Below are positions 17,425-25,415 of a DNA stretch of 64,000 bases, piece by piece. The position numbers were made by a program, and so were the translations under genes. The notes under the pieces are model-generated. The model saw only the letters and a list, made by a program, of their open reading frames with translations, made no database searches and was not told where the DNA came from. The stretch lies in assembly GCF_030389965.1 (NCBI RefSeq), contig NZ_CP128400.1, positions 1,798,001 to 1,862,000 on the forward strand. The letters are read 5' to 3'. This stretch comes from Candidatus Chlorohelix allophototropha. GTDB taxonomy: Bacteria; Chloroflexota; Chloroflexia; Chloroheliales; Chloroheliaceae. Numbering within the stretch: the first letter of the stretch is position 1; every line of letters starts with the position of its first letter.

Positions 17425-17875
17425 TAAACCCTCCATAATTTTGGCAACACGCACAAGGCTTAGCATAGTAACAACTAATCCGGGTAATGTGCCTATCTTG
17501 TTACAACAATAGCCTCATAGGAAAAAGGTTAAAATTAGTTAACCAACTTGCGATATTTTGTAACAAATTTCACAATGTTTGTCAAGAGTATTTTTATAAA
17601 TTATCAAGTTCAGTCGCATTTTATGTTGTTTTTAAGGTGAAAACAACAATTAGCATGTCCTTTTTAGTGGCAAGCTCGGATAGCTCACGCATCCCGATGC
17701 ACCCTTACGAATTAAAACTATCTCACCCCTTCCAAGAGAATTAATAACTAGGCACAATTTCTTTCTTGCAACAGCCCTACTTTTTAAAGTAGTTGCTATT
17801 TGTATTGTAGCGTAATATACTTTTTCTCTATATGTTTTGGTATTAAAACTTTTACAAGTCTTATTTTTAAATAAT
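17425..17875. other. A+T-rich divergent intergenic region
   Basis: 451 bp between the MMPL and mtaB starts with no convincing gene. It holds two copies of the 9-bp dyad TTGTWACAA (17498-17506 and 17558-17566), and between them GGTTAA-AATTAG-TTAACC (17527-17544). A third dyad, CTACTTT-TT-AAAGTAG, lies at 17777-17792. These are candidate operators for either gene. Confidence 0.4.
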
Positions 17876-19351
17876 ATGCGTACTATTGAACTGATTAATT
17901 TAAGTGTAAGCACTAACCCTCAACCCGTAACCCCAGCGGGGGTTAAGGCGCGAATCGAGAACAACCTCAACCCGGATGATTTTAGACCGCGCATCGCCTT
18001 TCTGACGCTTGGTTGCAAAGTTAATTCCAGCGAGACTGAAGGGCTAGCCGAGAACTTTCAAAGAGCCGGATTTGCGCTGGTTGAACCTGATGGCGTATAT
18101 ACACCCGATGTAGTAGTGATAAACACCTGCACCGTAACGCATATAGCAGATCGCAAGTCGCGCCAGATTCTACGGCGCACCAAACGTGAGAACCCCCAAG
18201 CGTTGGTTATCGCCACCGGTTGCTATGTTTATACCAACCCGGAACAAGTAAAAGCCTTAGCAGAAGTAGACCTAGTTTTAGATAAGGTTGAGCAGGAGCG
18301 TATGGTTGAACTGGTAGCAGAGCGTCTAAACTACGAACTGGAGTTTCGACCAGAACCCTCTCACCCGCTTTTTGAGGAAGATGAGATTGGCAACACCACC
18401 GATAAGGTAAAGGTCGAAAAAAAATACCACACCCGCGCGATGGTAAAAATACAGGATGGCTGCAACGCTGGTTGCGCCTTTTGTATCGTGCCAACTGCCA
18501 GAGGTGTACCGAGAAGCATCGCTATTCCAGAGGTCATCGAAAGTGTGCGCCGCAAACTGGAAGCCGGATACCGAGAAGTTGTGCTTACGGGCGTGCATCT
18601 TGGCAAATACCGAGCCTTTAATATGGAAAATGAAGAACGCCCGCTACGCCTTAAAGCGTTGCTTGAGACTATCCTCGAAAAGCTGGATATCCCACGCTTA
18701 CGAATTACTTCGCTCGAACCACAGGACTACGACCCAACTTTGCTTGAGTTGTGGCAACGCGATACTCGACTGGCACGCCACTTTCATCTTGCCTTGCAAT
18801 CGGGTAGCGCTGCGACACTTGCCAGAATGCGGCGGGGCTATACTTTGGAAAAATACCGCCAAATTGTTGAGCAAATTCACCGAGAATTGCCGGATGCTTC
18901 TATAACTACAGATATTATCGTGGGTTTTCCGGGTGAAACTGAGCAGGAATTTTCCGAGACATTGGCATTTGCGGCAGAAATGGGGTTTGCTAAAATCCAC
19001 GTATTTCCCTATTCGCCGCGAAGTGGTACGCTTGCCGCCAGTATGCCCGATCAGGTAGCTGATGCGGATAAAAAGCAAAGAGGTGAACGCCTTAGACTTC
19101 TTTCTGACGAACTGAGTCAAAAATGGCGCAGCCGTTTTCTAGGTGAAATTCGAGAAGTGCTTTGGGAAGCAAAAGACCCAAATAGCTCGATGCGGAGCGG
19201 TTTGACCGGAAATTACCTGCGAGTATTCATTCAATCGGAAGAAAATTTGCGCAATCATTTAACCTCGGTAAGGCTGCTTAAACTCGCCGGAAATGGAGAC
19301 GCTGACGGAATGTTCGGCGAAATTGTGAGGGAATGTAATGAGTACGAATGA
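17876..19351 (+). CDS. mtaB: tRNA t6A37 methylthiotransferase MtaB
   Basis: Radical-SAM enzyme that converts N6-threonylcarbamoyladenosine-37 to its 2-methylthio form in ANN-decoding tRNAs. The N-terminal UPF0004 domain has the three cluster cysteines Cys47 (TLGCKVN), Cys85 (NTCTVT) and Cys116 (TGCY). The radical-SAM motif CNAGCAFC gives Cys196, Cys200 and Cys203. A C-terminal TRAM-like region ends the 491 residues. About 38 residues precede the usual family start; the ATG at 17876 lacks a good ribosome site, and an upstream TTG is also open. It overlaps the next membrane-protein gene by 14 bp. Confidence 0.9.
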   Translation: MRTIELINLSVSTNPQPVTPAGVKARIENNLNPDDFRPRIAFLTLGCKVNSSETEGLAENFQRAGFALVEPDGVYTPDVVVINTCTVTHIADRKSRQILRRTKRENPQALVIATGCYVYTNPEQVKALAEVDLVLDKVEQERMVELVAERLNYELEFRPEPSHPLFEEDEIGNTTDKVKVEKKYHTRAMVKIQDGCNAGCAFCIVPTARGVPRSIAIPEVIESVRRKLEAGYREVVLTGVHLGKYRAFNMENEERPLRLKALLETILEKLDIPRLRITSLEPQDYDPTLLELWQRDTRLARHFHLALQSGSAATLARMRRGYTLEKYRQIVEQIHRELPDASITTDIIVGFPGETEQEFSETLAFAAEMGFAKIHVFPYSPRSGTLAASMPDQVADADKKQRGERLRLLSDELSQKWRSRFLGEIREVLWEAKDPNSSMRSGLTGNYLRVFIQSEENLRNHLTSVRLLKLAGNGDADGMFGEIVRECNEYE

Positions 19352-19796
19352 TGTTGAAGAATTAGATGAGGAAACTAGCAAAGAACGCGCCAGAACTTTT
19401 TTGTTGTTCCGTTTGCAATGGCTTCTAAACATAGTAGTAGCAGTTTTATCGGCTATTGCCATCGGGTTGGCTTACGCGGAACAGCGCACCGTAGCACAGA
19501 TAATTTTCCTTTTTATAGTGCTTATTTTCATCGGTTCGGTTATCTTGACGGTTTATCGCTATCGCCGCAACAGTGAGCGACGGCAAATTATCCTAGATAA
19601 ACTTGATGCAGAACGAAACACGCGCCTTCGAGAAGTGTTCGATGAAGCCCGGCGCGAAAAACGCCTACCTAACGACCGTGAATCAAAAGACGGTTTTGAT
19701 AACTCGCTGCGAGAAATCACTGAGCTTGCCGAAGCCGAACGCCTCCGCAAAGCCAAACGCAATACTCCCAAAGAAGGCGGGAAAAGTGGCAGATAA
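19338..19796 (+). CDS. Small two-helix membrane protein, function unknown
   Basis: 152 residues. Two hydrophobic segments (about 28-46 and 53-71) are followed by a long charged tail rich in Arg, Glu and Lys, probably cytoplasmic and helical. I recognise no family. The start overlaps the end of mtaB by 14 bp and its own end overlaps the next gene by 11 bp, so the three are likely one operon. Confidence 0.7.
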   Translation: MSTNDVEELDEETSKERARTFLLFRLQWLLNIVVAVLSAIAIGLAYAEQRTVAQIIFLFIVLIFIGSVILTVYRYRRNSERRQIILDKLDAERNTRLREVFDEARREKRLPNDRESKDGFDNSLREITELAEAERLRKAKRNTPKEGGKSGR

Positions 19797-20184
19797 GCTC
19801 ACGCCACAAGAGAACAAGCTTTTGGATCCAGCAATCGGTATCCCACCTACCGTAGAGCCTTTACCCAAGTTGAATGATAATTTTTTCTGGCGCACAATCG
19901 AAAAGATTGGCGCATTCGCGCCTTGGGGTGCGGCTTTGAGCGCGACGATAGTATGGTCGCTTGGTTTGATTGTCAGTGAGGATTATGGCTGGGTAGGTCT
20001 GCTAAACCTAATCCCAATCACGTTACTATTAATTTTCATCCCCTATCTAATTCGCCGTAACCAGAAAGCAGAAATCGCTCGCCTTCAACAGCATCGCCTT
20101 GAACAACAAAAGTTACGCGCCGATGTTATGCGCATGGTGATCGAACAGAGTCAGCGTGAAAATAATAATACCGATAACAAGTAA
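19786..20184 (+). CDS. Small two-helix membrane protein, function unknown
   Basis: 132 residues from a GTG at 19786 preceded by GGCGGG. The reading frame is open further upstream to 19603, but that part lies inside the previous gene and is low-complexity. Two hydrophobic segments (about 46-62 and 70-86) precede a Gln/Arg-rich helical tail. The design mirrors its neighbour: two helices plus a charged tail. The two may form a membrane complex, but that is inference. Confidence 0.65.
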   Translation: MADKLTPQENKLLDPAIGIPPTVEPLPKLNDNFFWRTIEKIGAFAPWGAALSATIVWSLGLIVSEDYGWVGLLNLIPITLLLIFIPYLIRRNQKAEIARLQQHRLEQQKLRADVMRMVIEQSQRENNNTDNK

Positions 20185-20197
20185 CGATAATTGCTTT

Positions 20198-20354
20198 GTA
20201 ACTATTCACCCCCTAACCCCCTCAAGGGGGAAAAGAGAGAGGGTGAGTTCAAGGGGACACCCCTTGCGACCCCGCACAGGGGTTGCACCCCTGAGAACCC
20301 CGCTCGGATTCCGTTAGTTACCTAGGTCTATTTTCTATCTGCCTGAATAGTTAC
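20198..20354 (-). mobile_element. MITE copy D (157 bp) with perfect ends and target duplication
   Basis: This is the best-preserved copy. The terminal inverted repeats GTAACTATTCA (20198-20208) and TGAATAGTTAC (20344-20354) are perfect. Exact 8-bp direct repeats ATTGCTTT flank it (20190-20197 and 20355-20362). The interior carries CCCCCTCAAGGGGG, AAGGGGACACCCCTT and CAGGGGTTGCACCCCTG hairpins. The orientation is opposite to copies A, B, C and F. The target duplication starts 5 bp after the upstream stop codon. No coding capacity. GTAA ends with 8-bp duplications match the IS66 family. Confidence 0.9.
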
Positions 20355-20380
20355 ATTGCTTTTAGGGCTTTCGCTTTAGA

Positions 20381-20400
20381 CAAGGGGTTTAAGCCCCTTG
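20381..20400. repeat. Palindromic hairpin, TTTAAG loop
   Basis: CAAGGGG-TTTAAG-CCCCTTG, 7-bp arms, preceded by TTTCGCTTTAGA. It has the same loop and a similar stem and leader as the hairpin at 40311-40334, so it may be a REP-like repeat. It lies at the 3' side of the merR gene, 24 bp from its stop. Confidence 0.5.
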
Positions 20401-20423
20401 CCTGCCACAAATATCTTAAAAAC

Positions 20424-21152
20424 CTACTTCCCGGCGGACATCGCCTTACCTACATAATCCATCAGTTTCGGGTCAATCCCGGTGAAGTTTTGCAGTTCGC
20501 TATCCGACTCATAGCGCTGCTTCAGCTTTTGCTCAATCGCAGGGTTGCCGCCGCTGAACATCATTACCAATTCCTTCCAGCGTTTCATATAGCCCTGAAC
20601 TTCTGCGCTGTCTGGAGCAGTGCCGTTATCCATCGCGGCTTTCACCGCTGCAATAAGCGTGGGCCATTCCGTTTCAACCTCACGGATTTTTTCATCGCCT
20701 AATTGTTGCCCCCGTGCCTTGATTTCTTCCATCTCTTCGGTAGAAAAATTATGTTCCATCATACTCATCACCTCAATCGTTTGTAAAAATTCGTCAATCG
20801 AAACTTCCCTGATACTATCCAAACGGCTATCCAACGCTGCCAACCTTCTTTTCAGCGTTTGCAACATCTCAAGTTGCTCATCCACGCGCTTCAAATGCAA
20901 TTGCACCACTCGGCGGGGCGAAAACTCCTTCGAGCTAAGGCAATTCTTGATGTCATCCAACGAAAAGCCCATTTGACGCATAGATTTTATTTGCTGCAAG
21001 CGCATCACATCTTCCGCGCTGTATAAGCGGTGTCCTGCTTCGGTGCGTTCGGATGGTATAAGCAAGCCTAATTCTTCGTAGAAATGAAGCGTTCTAACGG
21101 TTAGTCCGGTTCTTTTGGCAATTTCGCCAACTTTTATCGCCAGCGTTTGCAT
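20424..21152 (-). CDS. MerR-family regulator with TipAS-like effector domain
   Basis: 242 residues. The N-terminal MerR winged helix reads VGEIAKRTGLTVRTLHFYEELGLL, then HRLYSAEDVMRLQQI. A coiled coil (about 80-115) follows, and the C-terminal helical domain resembles the TipA antibiotic-binding domain (HNFSTEEMEEIKARG, FSGGNPAIEQKLKQRYE). TipA-type proteins sense small ligands and activate efflux or stress genes. The frame is open to an ATG at 21194, but the promoter -10 box covers that codon, so translation must start downstream. The ATG at 21152, with AAAGG ten bases upstream, fits best. Confidence 0.88.
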   Translation of the reverse strand: MQTLAIKVGEIAKRTGLTVRTLHFYEELGLLIPSERTEAGHRLYSAEDVMRLQQIKSMRQMGFSLDDIKNCLSSKEFSPRRVVQLHLKRVDEQLEMLQTLKRRLAALDSRLDSIREVSIDEFLQTIEVMSMMEHNFSTEEMEEIKARGQQLGDEKIREVETEWPTLIAAVKAAMDNGTAPDSAEVQGYMKRWKELVMMFSGGNPAIEQKLKQRYESDSELQNFTGIDPKLMDYVGKAMSAGK

Positions 21153-21192
21153 ACAAGCGCTACCTTTCATGTGTGTTGCAACCCACGCGAGC

Positions 21193-21223
21193 ATTATATA
21201 ACCTCACGTAACGTTAGATGCAA
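21193..21223 (-). promoter_or_regulatory. MerR-type promoter with 19-bp spacer
   Basis: On the minus strand, -35 TTGCAT (21218-21223) and -10 TATAAT (21193-21198) are separated by 19 bp rather than 17. This long spacer is the hallmark of MerR-activated promoters. The spacer holds CTAACGTTACGTGAGGT, a degraded form of the ACCTCACGT-ACGTGAGGT dyad typical of MerR operators. Autoregulation is expected. Confidence 0.75.
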
Positions 21224-21334
21224 TAGGGATTTTCACCATTTCGCCATAATCAAACGATTTGCCAATCCCCCTCATTCTGGAATAAACTAGGCATACATTA
21301 CAACCCAGAGACTTTCCAAGTAGGAGGGAAATAA

Positions 21335-22153
21335 ATGAGTAGCATGTTGCCAGAGGGCGCGTTGCAGAATCAGGTGGCGATAATAACCGGAGGCGGCACA
21401 GGTATCGGTAAAGCCATCGCGCTTAATTTCGCTAAACTCGGCGCGAAAATTGTGGTGGCAAGCCGGAAACTGGAAAACCTTGAAGCAACCGTAGCCGCAA
21501 TCGAAGCGCAAGGGGGCGAAGCGTTGGCATTGGCAACCGATGTGCGCGATATGGCACAGGTTCAAAACATGGTGGAGAGAACCAAAGAACGCTTCGGCAA
21601 GATAGATATACTCATAAATAATGCGGCAGGCAATTTTGTGGCGCGTTCCGAGGAATTATCGGTAAACGCTTGGAATGCGGTAGTGGGCATAGTGCTGAAC
21701 GGCACATGGTTTTGCACCCAAACGGTAGCGAAAGAGATGATTGCACAGGGTAGCGGCGGTAAAATTGTGAACGTCATTGCAACCTATGTATGGACGGGCG
21801 CACCCGGCACCGTGCCAAGTGCCGCCGCCAAAGCGGGCGTACTGAGCATGACCCAATCGCTGGCGGTAGAATGGTCTAAATATAAAATCCGGGTAAACGC
21901 GATTGCGCCCGGGCCTGTCGCTACCGAAAATACCACCCGCCAACTGTTCGGGGGTGGGAATCTGTTCGAGCGTATCGCTTCAGAAAATCCGGTAGGGCGT
22001 TTCGGAGAGGTGGATGAGATTTCCAATGCCACCGCCTATCTGGTTTCGGATTATGCCGCTTATATCAATGGGGCGTGCCTAACTATTGATGGAGGGCAAT
22101 GGCTTAACAAAGGTTACTTGCAATATTTCAACGACCTTCCGCCTAAACCATAA
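21335..22153 (+). CDS. SDR oxidoreductase, 2,4-dienoyl-CoA reductase-like
   Basis: Short-chain dehydrogenase of 272 residues. The NADP/NAD motif is GGGTGIG (19-25) and the NNAAGN motif is at 95-100. The usual YxxxK is replaced by Ser162-xxx-Lys166 in VPSAAAKAGV, with Tyr151 fifteen residues before the lysine. That arrangement is the signature of 2,4-dienoyl-CoA reductases, which remove double bases of unsaturated acyl-CoAs before beta-oxidation, that is, they reduce the 2,4-diene. A GGAGG ribosome site precedes the ATG. The stop overlaps the next gene (TAATG), though that gene looks unrelated in function. Confidence 0.85.
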   Translation: MSSMLPEGALQNQVAIITGGGTGIGKAIALNFAKLGAKIVVASRKLENLEATVAAIEAQGGEALALATDVRDMAQVQNMVERTKERFGKIDILINNAAGNFVARSEELSVNAWNAVVGIVLNGTWFCTQTVAKEMIAQGSGGKIVNVIATYVWTGAPGTVPSAAAKAGVLSMTQSLAVEWSKYKIRVNAIAPGPVATENTTRQLFGGGNLFERIASENPVGRFGEVDEISNATAYLVSDYAAYINGACLTIDGGQWLNKGYLQYFNDLPPKP

Positions 22154-24348
22154 TGAAGATAACCAATCAAGAGACTACGAGTGGGGTTGAGTCGACCCTC
22201 GCACCGCGCCTGTGGTCTCGCCGTTTGCAAGAAATAGCAGCAGTTATAGCGGGGCATTTCCTGCTGACCTGTCTTTTCACCTTCCCCCTAATCCTGAACT
22301 TTGGCAGCCAATTACCCGGCAAGCTCATCGAAGACCGCGACCAGAATCTTTGGAATCTGTGGTGGGTGCGCGACTCGCTGTTGCACTTTCGCAATCCCTT
22401 TCATACCGATTTTATATATTTCCCGGAAGATACCAGCCTTTACTTCCACACCCTTCACCCCATAAACGGGGTTCTAAGCCTGCCTGTGCAGCTAATTTTC
22501 GGGATGACCGCCGCTTACAATTTCGTGGTGTTCTATTCCTTTATCTTGGCAGGGCTAGGCGCATATTTGCTGCTAAATTATCTGTGCCGAAATAAGCCAG
22601 CCGCCTTTGCTGCCAGCCTCATATTTGCCTACTCGCCCTATCATCTCGGCACGCTCAAGGGGGTTATGCAACTGATTTCGCTGCAATGGCTGCCCTTCTA
22701 CGTGCTATTCTTGCTTCTAACCGCCCGTGAGCGCGAAAATCGTTTGCGCAACGGCTTGTTGGCTGCAATATTTCTGCTGCTAACCGCTCTAACCGATTGG
22801 TATTACACCCTCTTTTTGCTCGGTTTTACGGCATTGTATGGCTGTTGGCTGGTGATAGCGGGGCTACTGAACAAGCAGGGGCGAAAAGCGTTTTTGCCGA
22901 TACTCAATATCGGGCTATCGCTTGGCATCTTTGCCGCGCTGGTTTCGCCGATTCTCATTCCGATGTTGCGCGAATTGAGCGGAAGCAGTTACTATTTGCC
23001 CGACCCGAACGACACCCGCAAGTTCTCGGCAGATTTGACCCAGTTTTTCCTACCCTCCACTACTTCTAGCTTTTTCGGCTGGCTTTCCCAAAACTTCTCG
23101 GCGCAATATGTAACAGGCTGGTTGGCAGCACAGGTTTATCCGGGATATGTAGCGGTGATTTTGGCAATAGTAGGGCTGTATAGGCAAGGGCGCGCTCGGT
23201 TTTGGGGTTTTACCGCATTAATCTTTTGGATTCTAGCGTTTGGGCCTGCCTTGCGAGTTAACGGGGCACAACCGGGTTGGTGGATGCCCTATGCCCTGAT
23301 TGAAAACTTGCCGGTGGTAAAAATTATGCGTAGCCCCGATCGTTTTATGGTCATTACCATGCTGTGTTTGGCGGTTTGCGCCGCTTACGGGCTGGCAAGT
23401 TTGAATTTGCGCTTTGCCGTAGGTAAGAAAAAAGAATGGGCGTTGGCAGGGCTGGCAGGTGCGCTGATAGTAGTCGAATTTTTACAAATCCCCTACCCGC
23501 TCGAAGGTTTTAAATACTCGCCTTTCTTTGATCAACTCGCCAAAGATAAAGAGGACTATTCGCTGGTGGAAGTCCCGGCGCAAGGCGGCTTTTTCACCGG
23601 AGCGGAACGCATGGCGGAACAGGCGATACACGGCAAGCGCATTTTTGACGGCTATATCTCGCGCGAATATGACCACCCCTTCCAGCAACGCGCTCCCGGT
23701 TTCCGCGAACTGACCACCTTGAAATTCAATCAGGATATTATGCTACCCGCCGCAGACGATTCGAGTGATGGCACACGCCACGCTTGGTATGATGCTTTCC
23801 ACTTCTACAAGGTGCGCTACATCATCCTGCGTTTACCCCAGAACGATAAGCAAAATGCCACCGATATTGCCAAATATCGCACGGCAATTGCGCGTATTGC
23901 GCCCGGCGCGGCAGTATATCGGGATGACCAAATCGAGGCTTACGCGCTACCCCAATTAAGCGAAACGCGCCCCTTTGTCGAAATCGGTAACGGCTGGTAC
24001 GAGCCTGAGCAAACCGCCGGAACAACTACCTACCACCGTTGGGCAACTGACACAGCAAATCTGTTCCTTTGCTGGGAGGGGGTAGCCACAAAAAATGTCA
24101 CTTTATCCCTATCAATCGGGCTACTACAAGGCGAGAAATCGGCTAAAATAACGCTGGATGATAAAATCATCTGGAGTGATACGCTTAAAGGCGGGTTACA
24201 AGCTTTGAAAATCCCGCTGGCATTGTCACCGGGCAAACATCGCCTCGACTTCAAAGTGGAGGGGGAAGCTGCCAAACCTAGCGAACTGGGCATGGGTAAC
24301 GATACCCGCCGCCTACTTTATCTGGTTAAAAATGTACAACTTGATTAG
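22153..24348 (+). CDS. Polytopic membrane protein, GT-C glycosyltransferase-like
   Basis: 731 residues. About ten to eleven hydrophobic helices fill residues 30-445, and a soluble domain (about 445-731) ends in a beta-rich part. The first extracytoplasmic loop has an acidic cluster EDRDQN (60-65) followed by LWNLWW, the position where GT-C enzymes place a catalytic Asp. I therefore suspect a lipid-linked-sugar glycosyltransferase, but no named family is certain. It overlaps the upstream SDR stop by one base and is followed by galT and two GT4 genes, which supports a role in glycan assembly. Confidence 0.7.
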   Translation: MKITNQETTSGVESTLAPRLWSRRLQEIAAVIAGHFLLTCLFTFPLILNFGSQLPGKLIEDRDQNLWNLWWVRDSLLHFRNPFHTDFIYFPEDTSLYFHTLHPINGVLSLPVQLIFGMTAAYNFVVFYSFILAGLGAYLLLNYLCRNKPAAFAASLIFAYSPYHLGTLKGVMQLISLQWLPFYVLFLLLTARERENRLRNGLLAAIFLLLTALTDWYYTLFLLGFTALYGCWLVIAGLLNKQGRKAFLPILNIGLSLGIFAALVSPILIPMLRELSGSSYYLPDPNDTRKFSADLTQFFLPSTTSSFFGWLSQNFSAQYVTGWLAAQVYPGYVAVILAIVGLYRQGRARFWGFTALIFWILAFGPALRVNGAQPGWWMPYALIENLPVVKIMRSPDRFMVITMLCLAVCAAYGLASLNLRFAVGKKKEWALAGLAGALIVVEFLQIPYPLEGFKYSPFFDQLAKDKEDYSLVEVPAQGGFFTGAERMAEQAIHGKRIFDGYISREYDHPFQQRAPGFRELTTLKFNQDIMLPAADDSSDGTRHAWYDAFHFYKVRYIILRLPQNDKQNATDIAKYRTAIARIAPGAAVYRDDQIEAYALPQLSETRPFVEIGNGWYEPEQTAGTTTYHRWATDTANLFLCWEGVATKNVTLSLSIGLLQGEKSAKITLDDKIIWSDTLKGGLQALKIPLALSPGKHRLDFKVEGEAAKPSELGMGNDTRRLLYLVKNVQLD

Positions 24349-24371
24349 CCTAATAAGTGAGGGCAATTAGG

Positions 24372-25415
24372 ATGAATAAAGAGCTATTTACCAAGCCGCA
24401 TCGCCGCCTTAACCCACTGACCGGAGAATGGGTTATTGTGTCGCCCCACCGTTTGCAACGCCCTTGGCAAGGGCAAGTGGAGAAAACTGCGATTGAGCAG
24501 AAGCCAACCTTCGACCCGGCTTGTTACTTATGCCCCGGTAACGAACGCGCCGGAGGCAATCATACGCCTGCTTATGACTCGGTTTATGTTTTCGATAACG
24601 ATTTTCCCGGCTTATTGCCCGATACCATCGAGTCTAAACTTGATGAGAAAGGCATTATTGTAGCTGCAACCGAACGCGGTATTGCCCGCGTACTGTGCTT
24701 CACCCCCCGTCACGACCTCACGCTTCCCCTGATGGAACAAGCTCAAATTGAAATAGTAGTAGAGGCATGGGCACAGCAATATCAAGAACTCGGCTCTATT
24801 GATTATGTAAAGTACGTTAGCATCTTTGAGAATCGGGGCGCAATGATGGGCGCAAGCAATCCGCACCCGCATGGGCAAATTTGGGCGCAGGAAAGTTTAC
24901 CCAACGAACCGCGCCGGGAATTTGCTAACCAACTTGATTATTTCAAACGGCAGGGCAATTGTATGCTGTGCGATTATGTAGCGATTGAGTTGCGCGAACA
25001 AGAGCGGATTGTGTGCGAAAATGACACTTGGATGGCGGTAGTGCCTTTCTGGGCAACCTGGCCCTATGAAATTATGCTACTGAGCAAGCGCCACAATGCC
25101 TCATTGACCGATTTGCATACGGAAGAACGCGCCGGGCTTGCTGAGGTGCTGAAACGCTTCCTAACCCGCTATGACAACCTGTTTGAGACATCCTTCCCCT
25201 ATTCGATGGGTTTCCACCAAGCGCCAACCGATGGCGAAAATTACCCGCATCAGCACCTACACGCCCATTTTTACCCGCCCTTGTTGCGCTCTGCCACCGT
25301 CCGCAAATTCATGGTAGGCTACGAAATGTTGGGAGGCCCGCAGCGCGACATCACAGCCGAACTTGCCGCCGAGCAGTTGCGTAATCTATCTGAGGAACAT
25401 TACAGCCTGAAATGA
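24372..25415 (+). CDS. galT: Galactose-1-phosphate uridylyltransferase
   Basis: Leloir enzyme exchanging UDP between glucose-1-phosphate and galactose-1-phosphate, providing UDP-galactose. The zinc site starts with Cys51-x2-Cys54 (CYLCPGN). The active site is SNPHPHGQIW with His165-Pro-His167, the latter being the uridylylated nucleophile, and the C-terminal half has HQHLHAHFYPP. The 347 residues match the family. An in-frame GTG at 24357 is possible, but the ATG at 24372 with GAGG upstream is preferred. It overlaps the next glycosyltransferase by 4 bp (ATGA), so galactose activation and glycosyl transfer are probably coexpressed. Confidence 0.93.
   Translation: MNKELFTKPHRRLNPLTGEWVIVSPHRLQRPWQGQVEKTAIEQKPTFDPACYLCPGNERAGGNHTPAYDSVYVFDNDFPGLLPDTIESKLDEKGIIVAATERGIARVLCFTPRHDLTLPLMEQAQIEIVVEAWAQQYQELGSIDYVKYVSIFENRGAMMGASNPHPHGQIWAQESLPNEPRREFANQLDYFKRQGNCMLCDYVAIELREQERIVCENDTWMAVVPFWATWPYEIMLLSKRHNASLTDLHTEERAGLAEVLKRFLTRYDNLFETSFPYSMGFHQAPTDGENYPHQHLHAHFYPPLLRSATVRKFMVGYEMLGGPQRDITAELAAEQLRNLSEEHYSLK

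Noticed and set aside
17487-17744. An 85-codon open frame between the MMPL and mtaB genes
   Set aside because: Low coding quality, no ribosome site, and it spans candidate operator dyads in an A+T-rich gap.
19603-19785. A longer N terminus for the second small membrane protein
   Set aside because: This part lies within the preceding gene in another frame and is low-complexity; a GTG with GGCGGG at 19786 gives a cleaner product.
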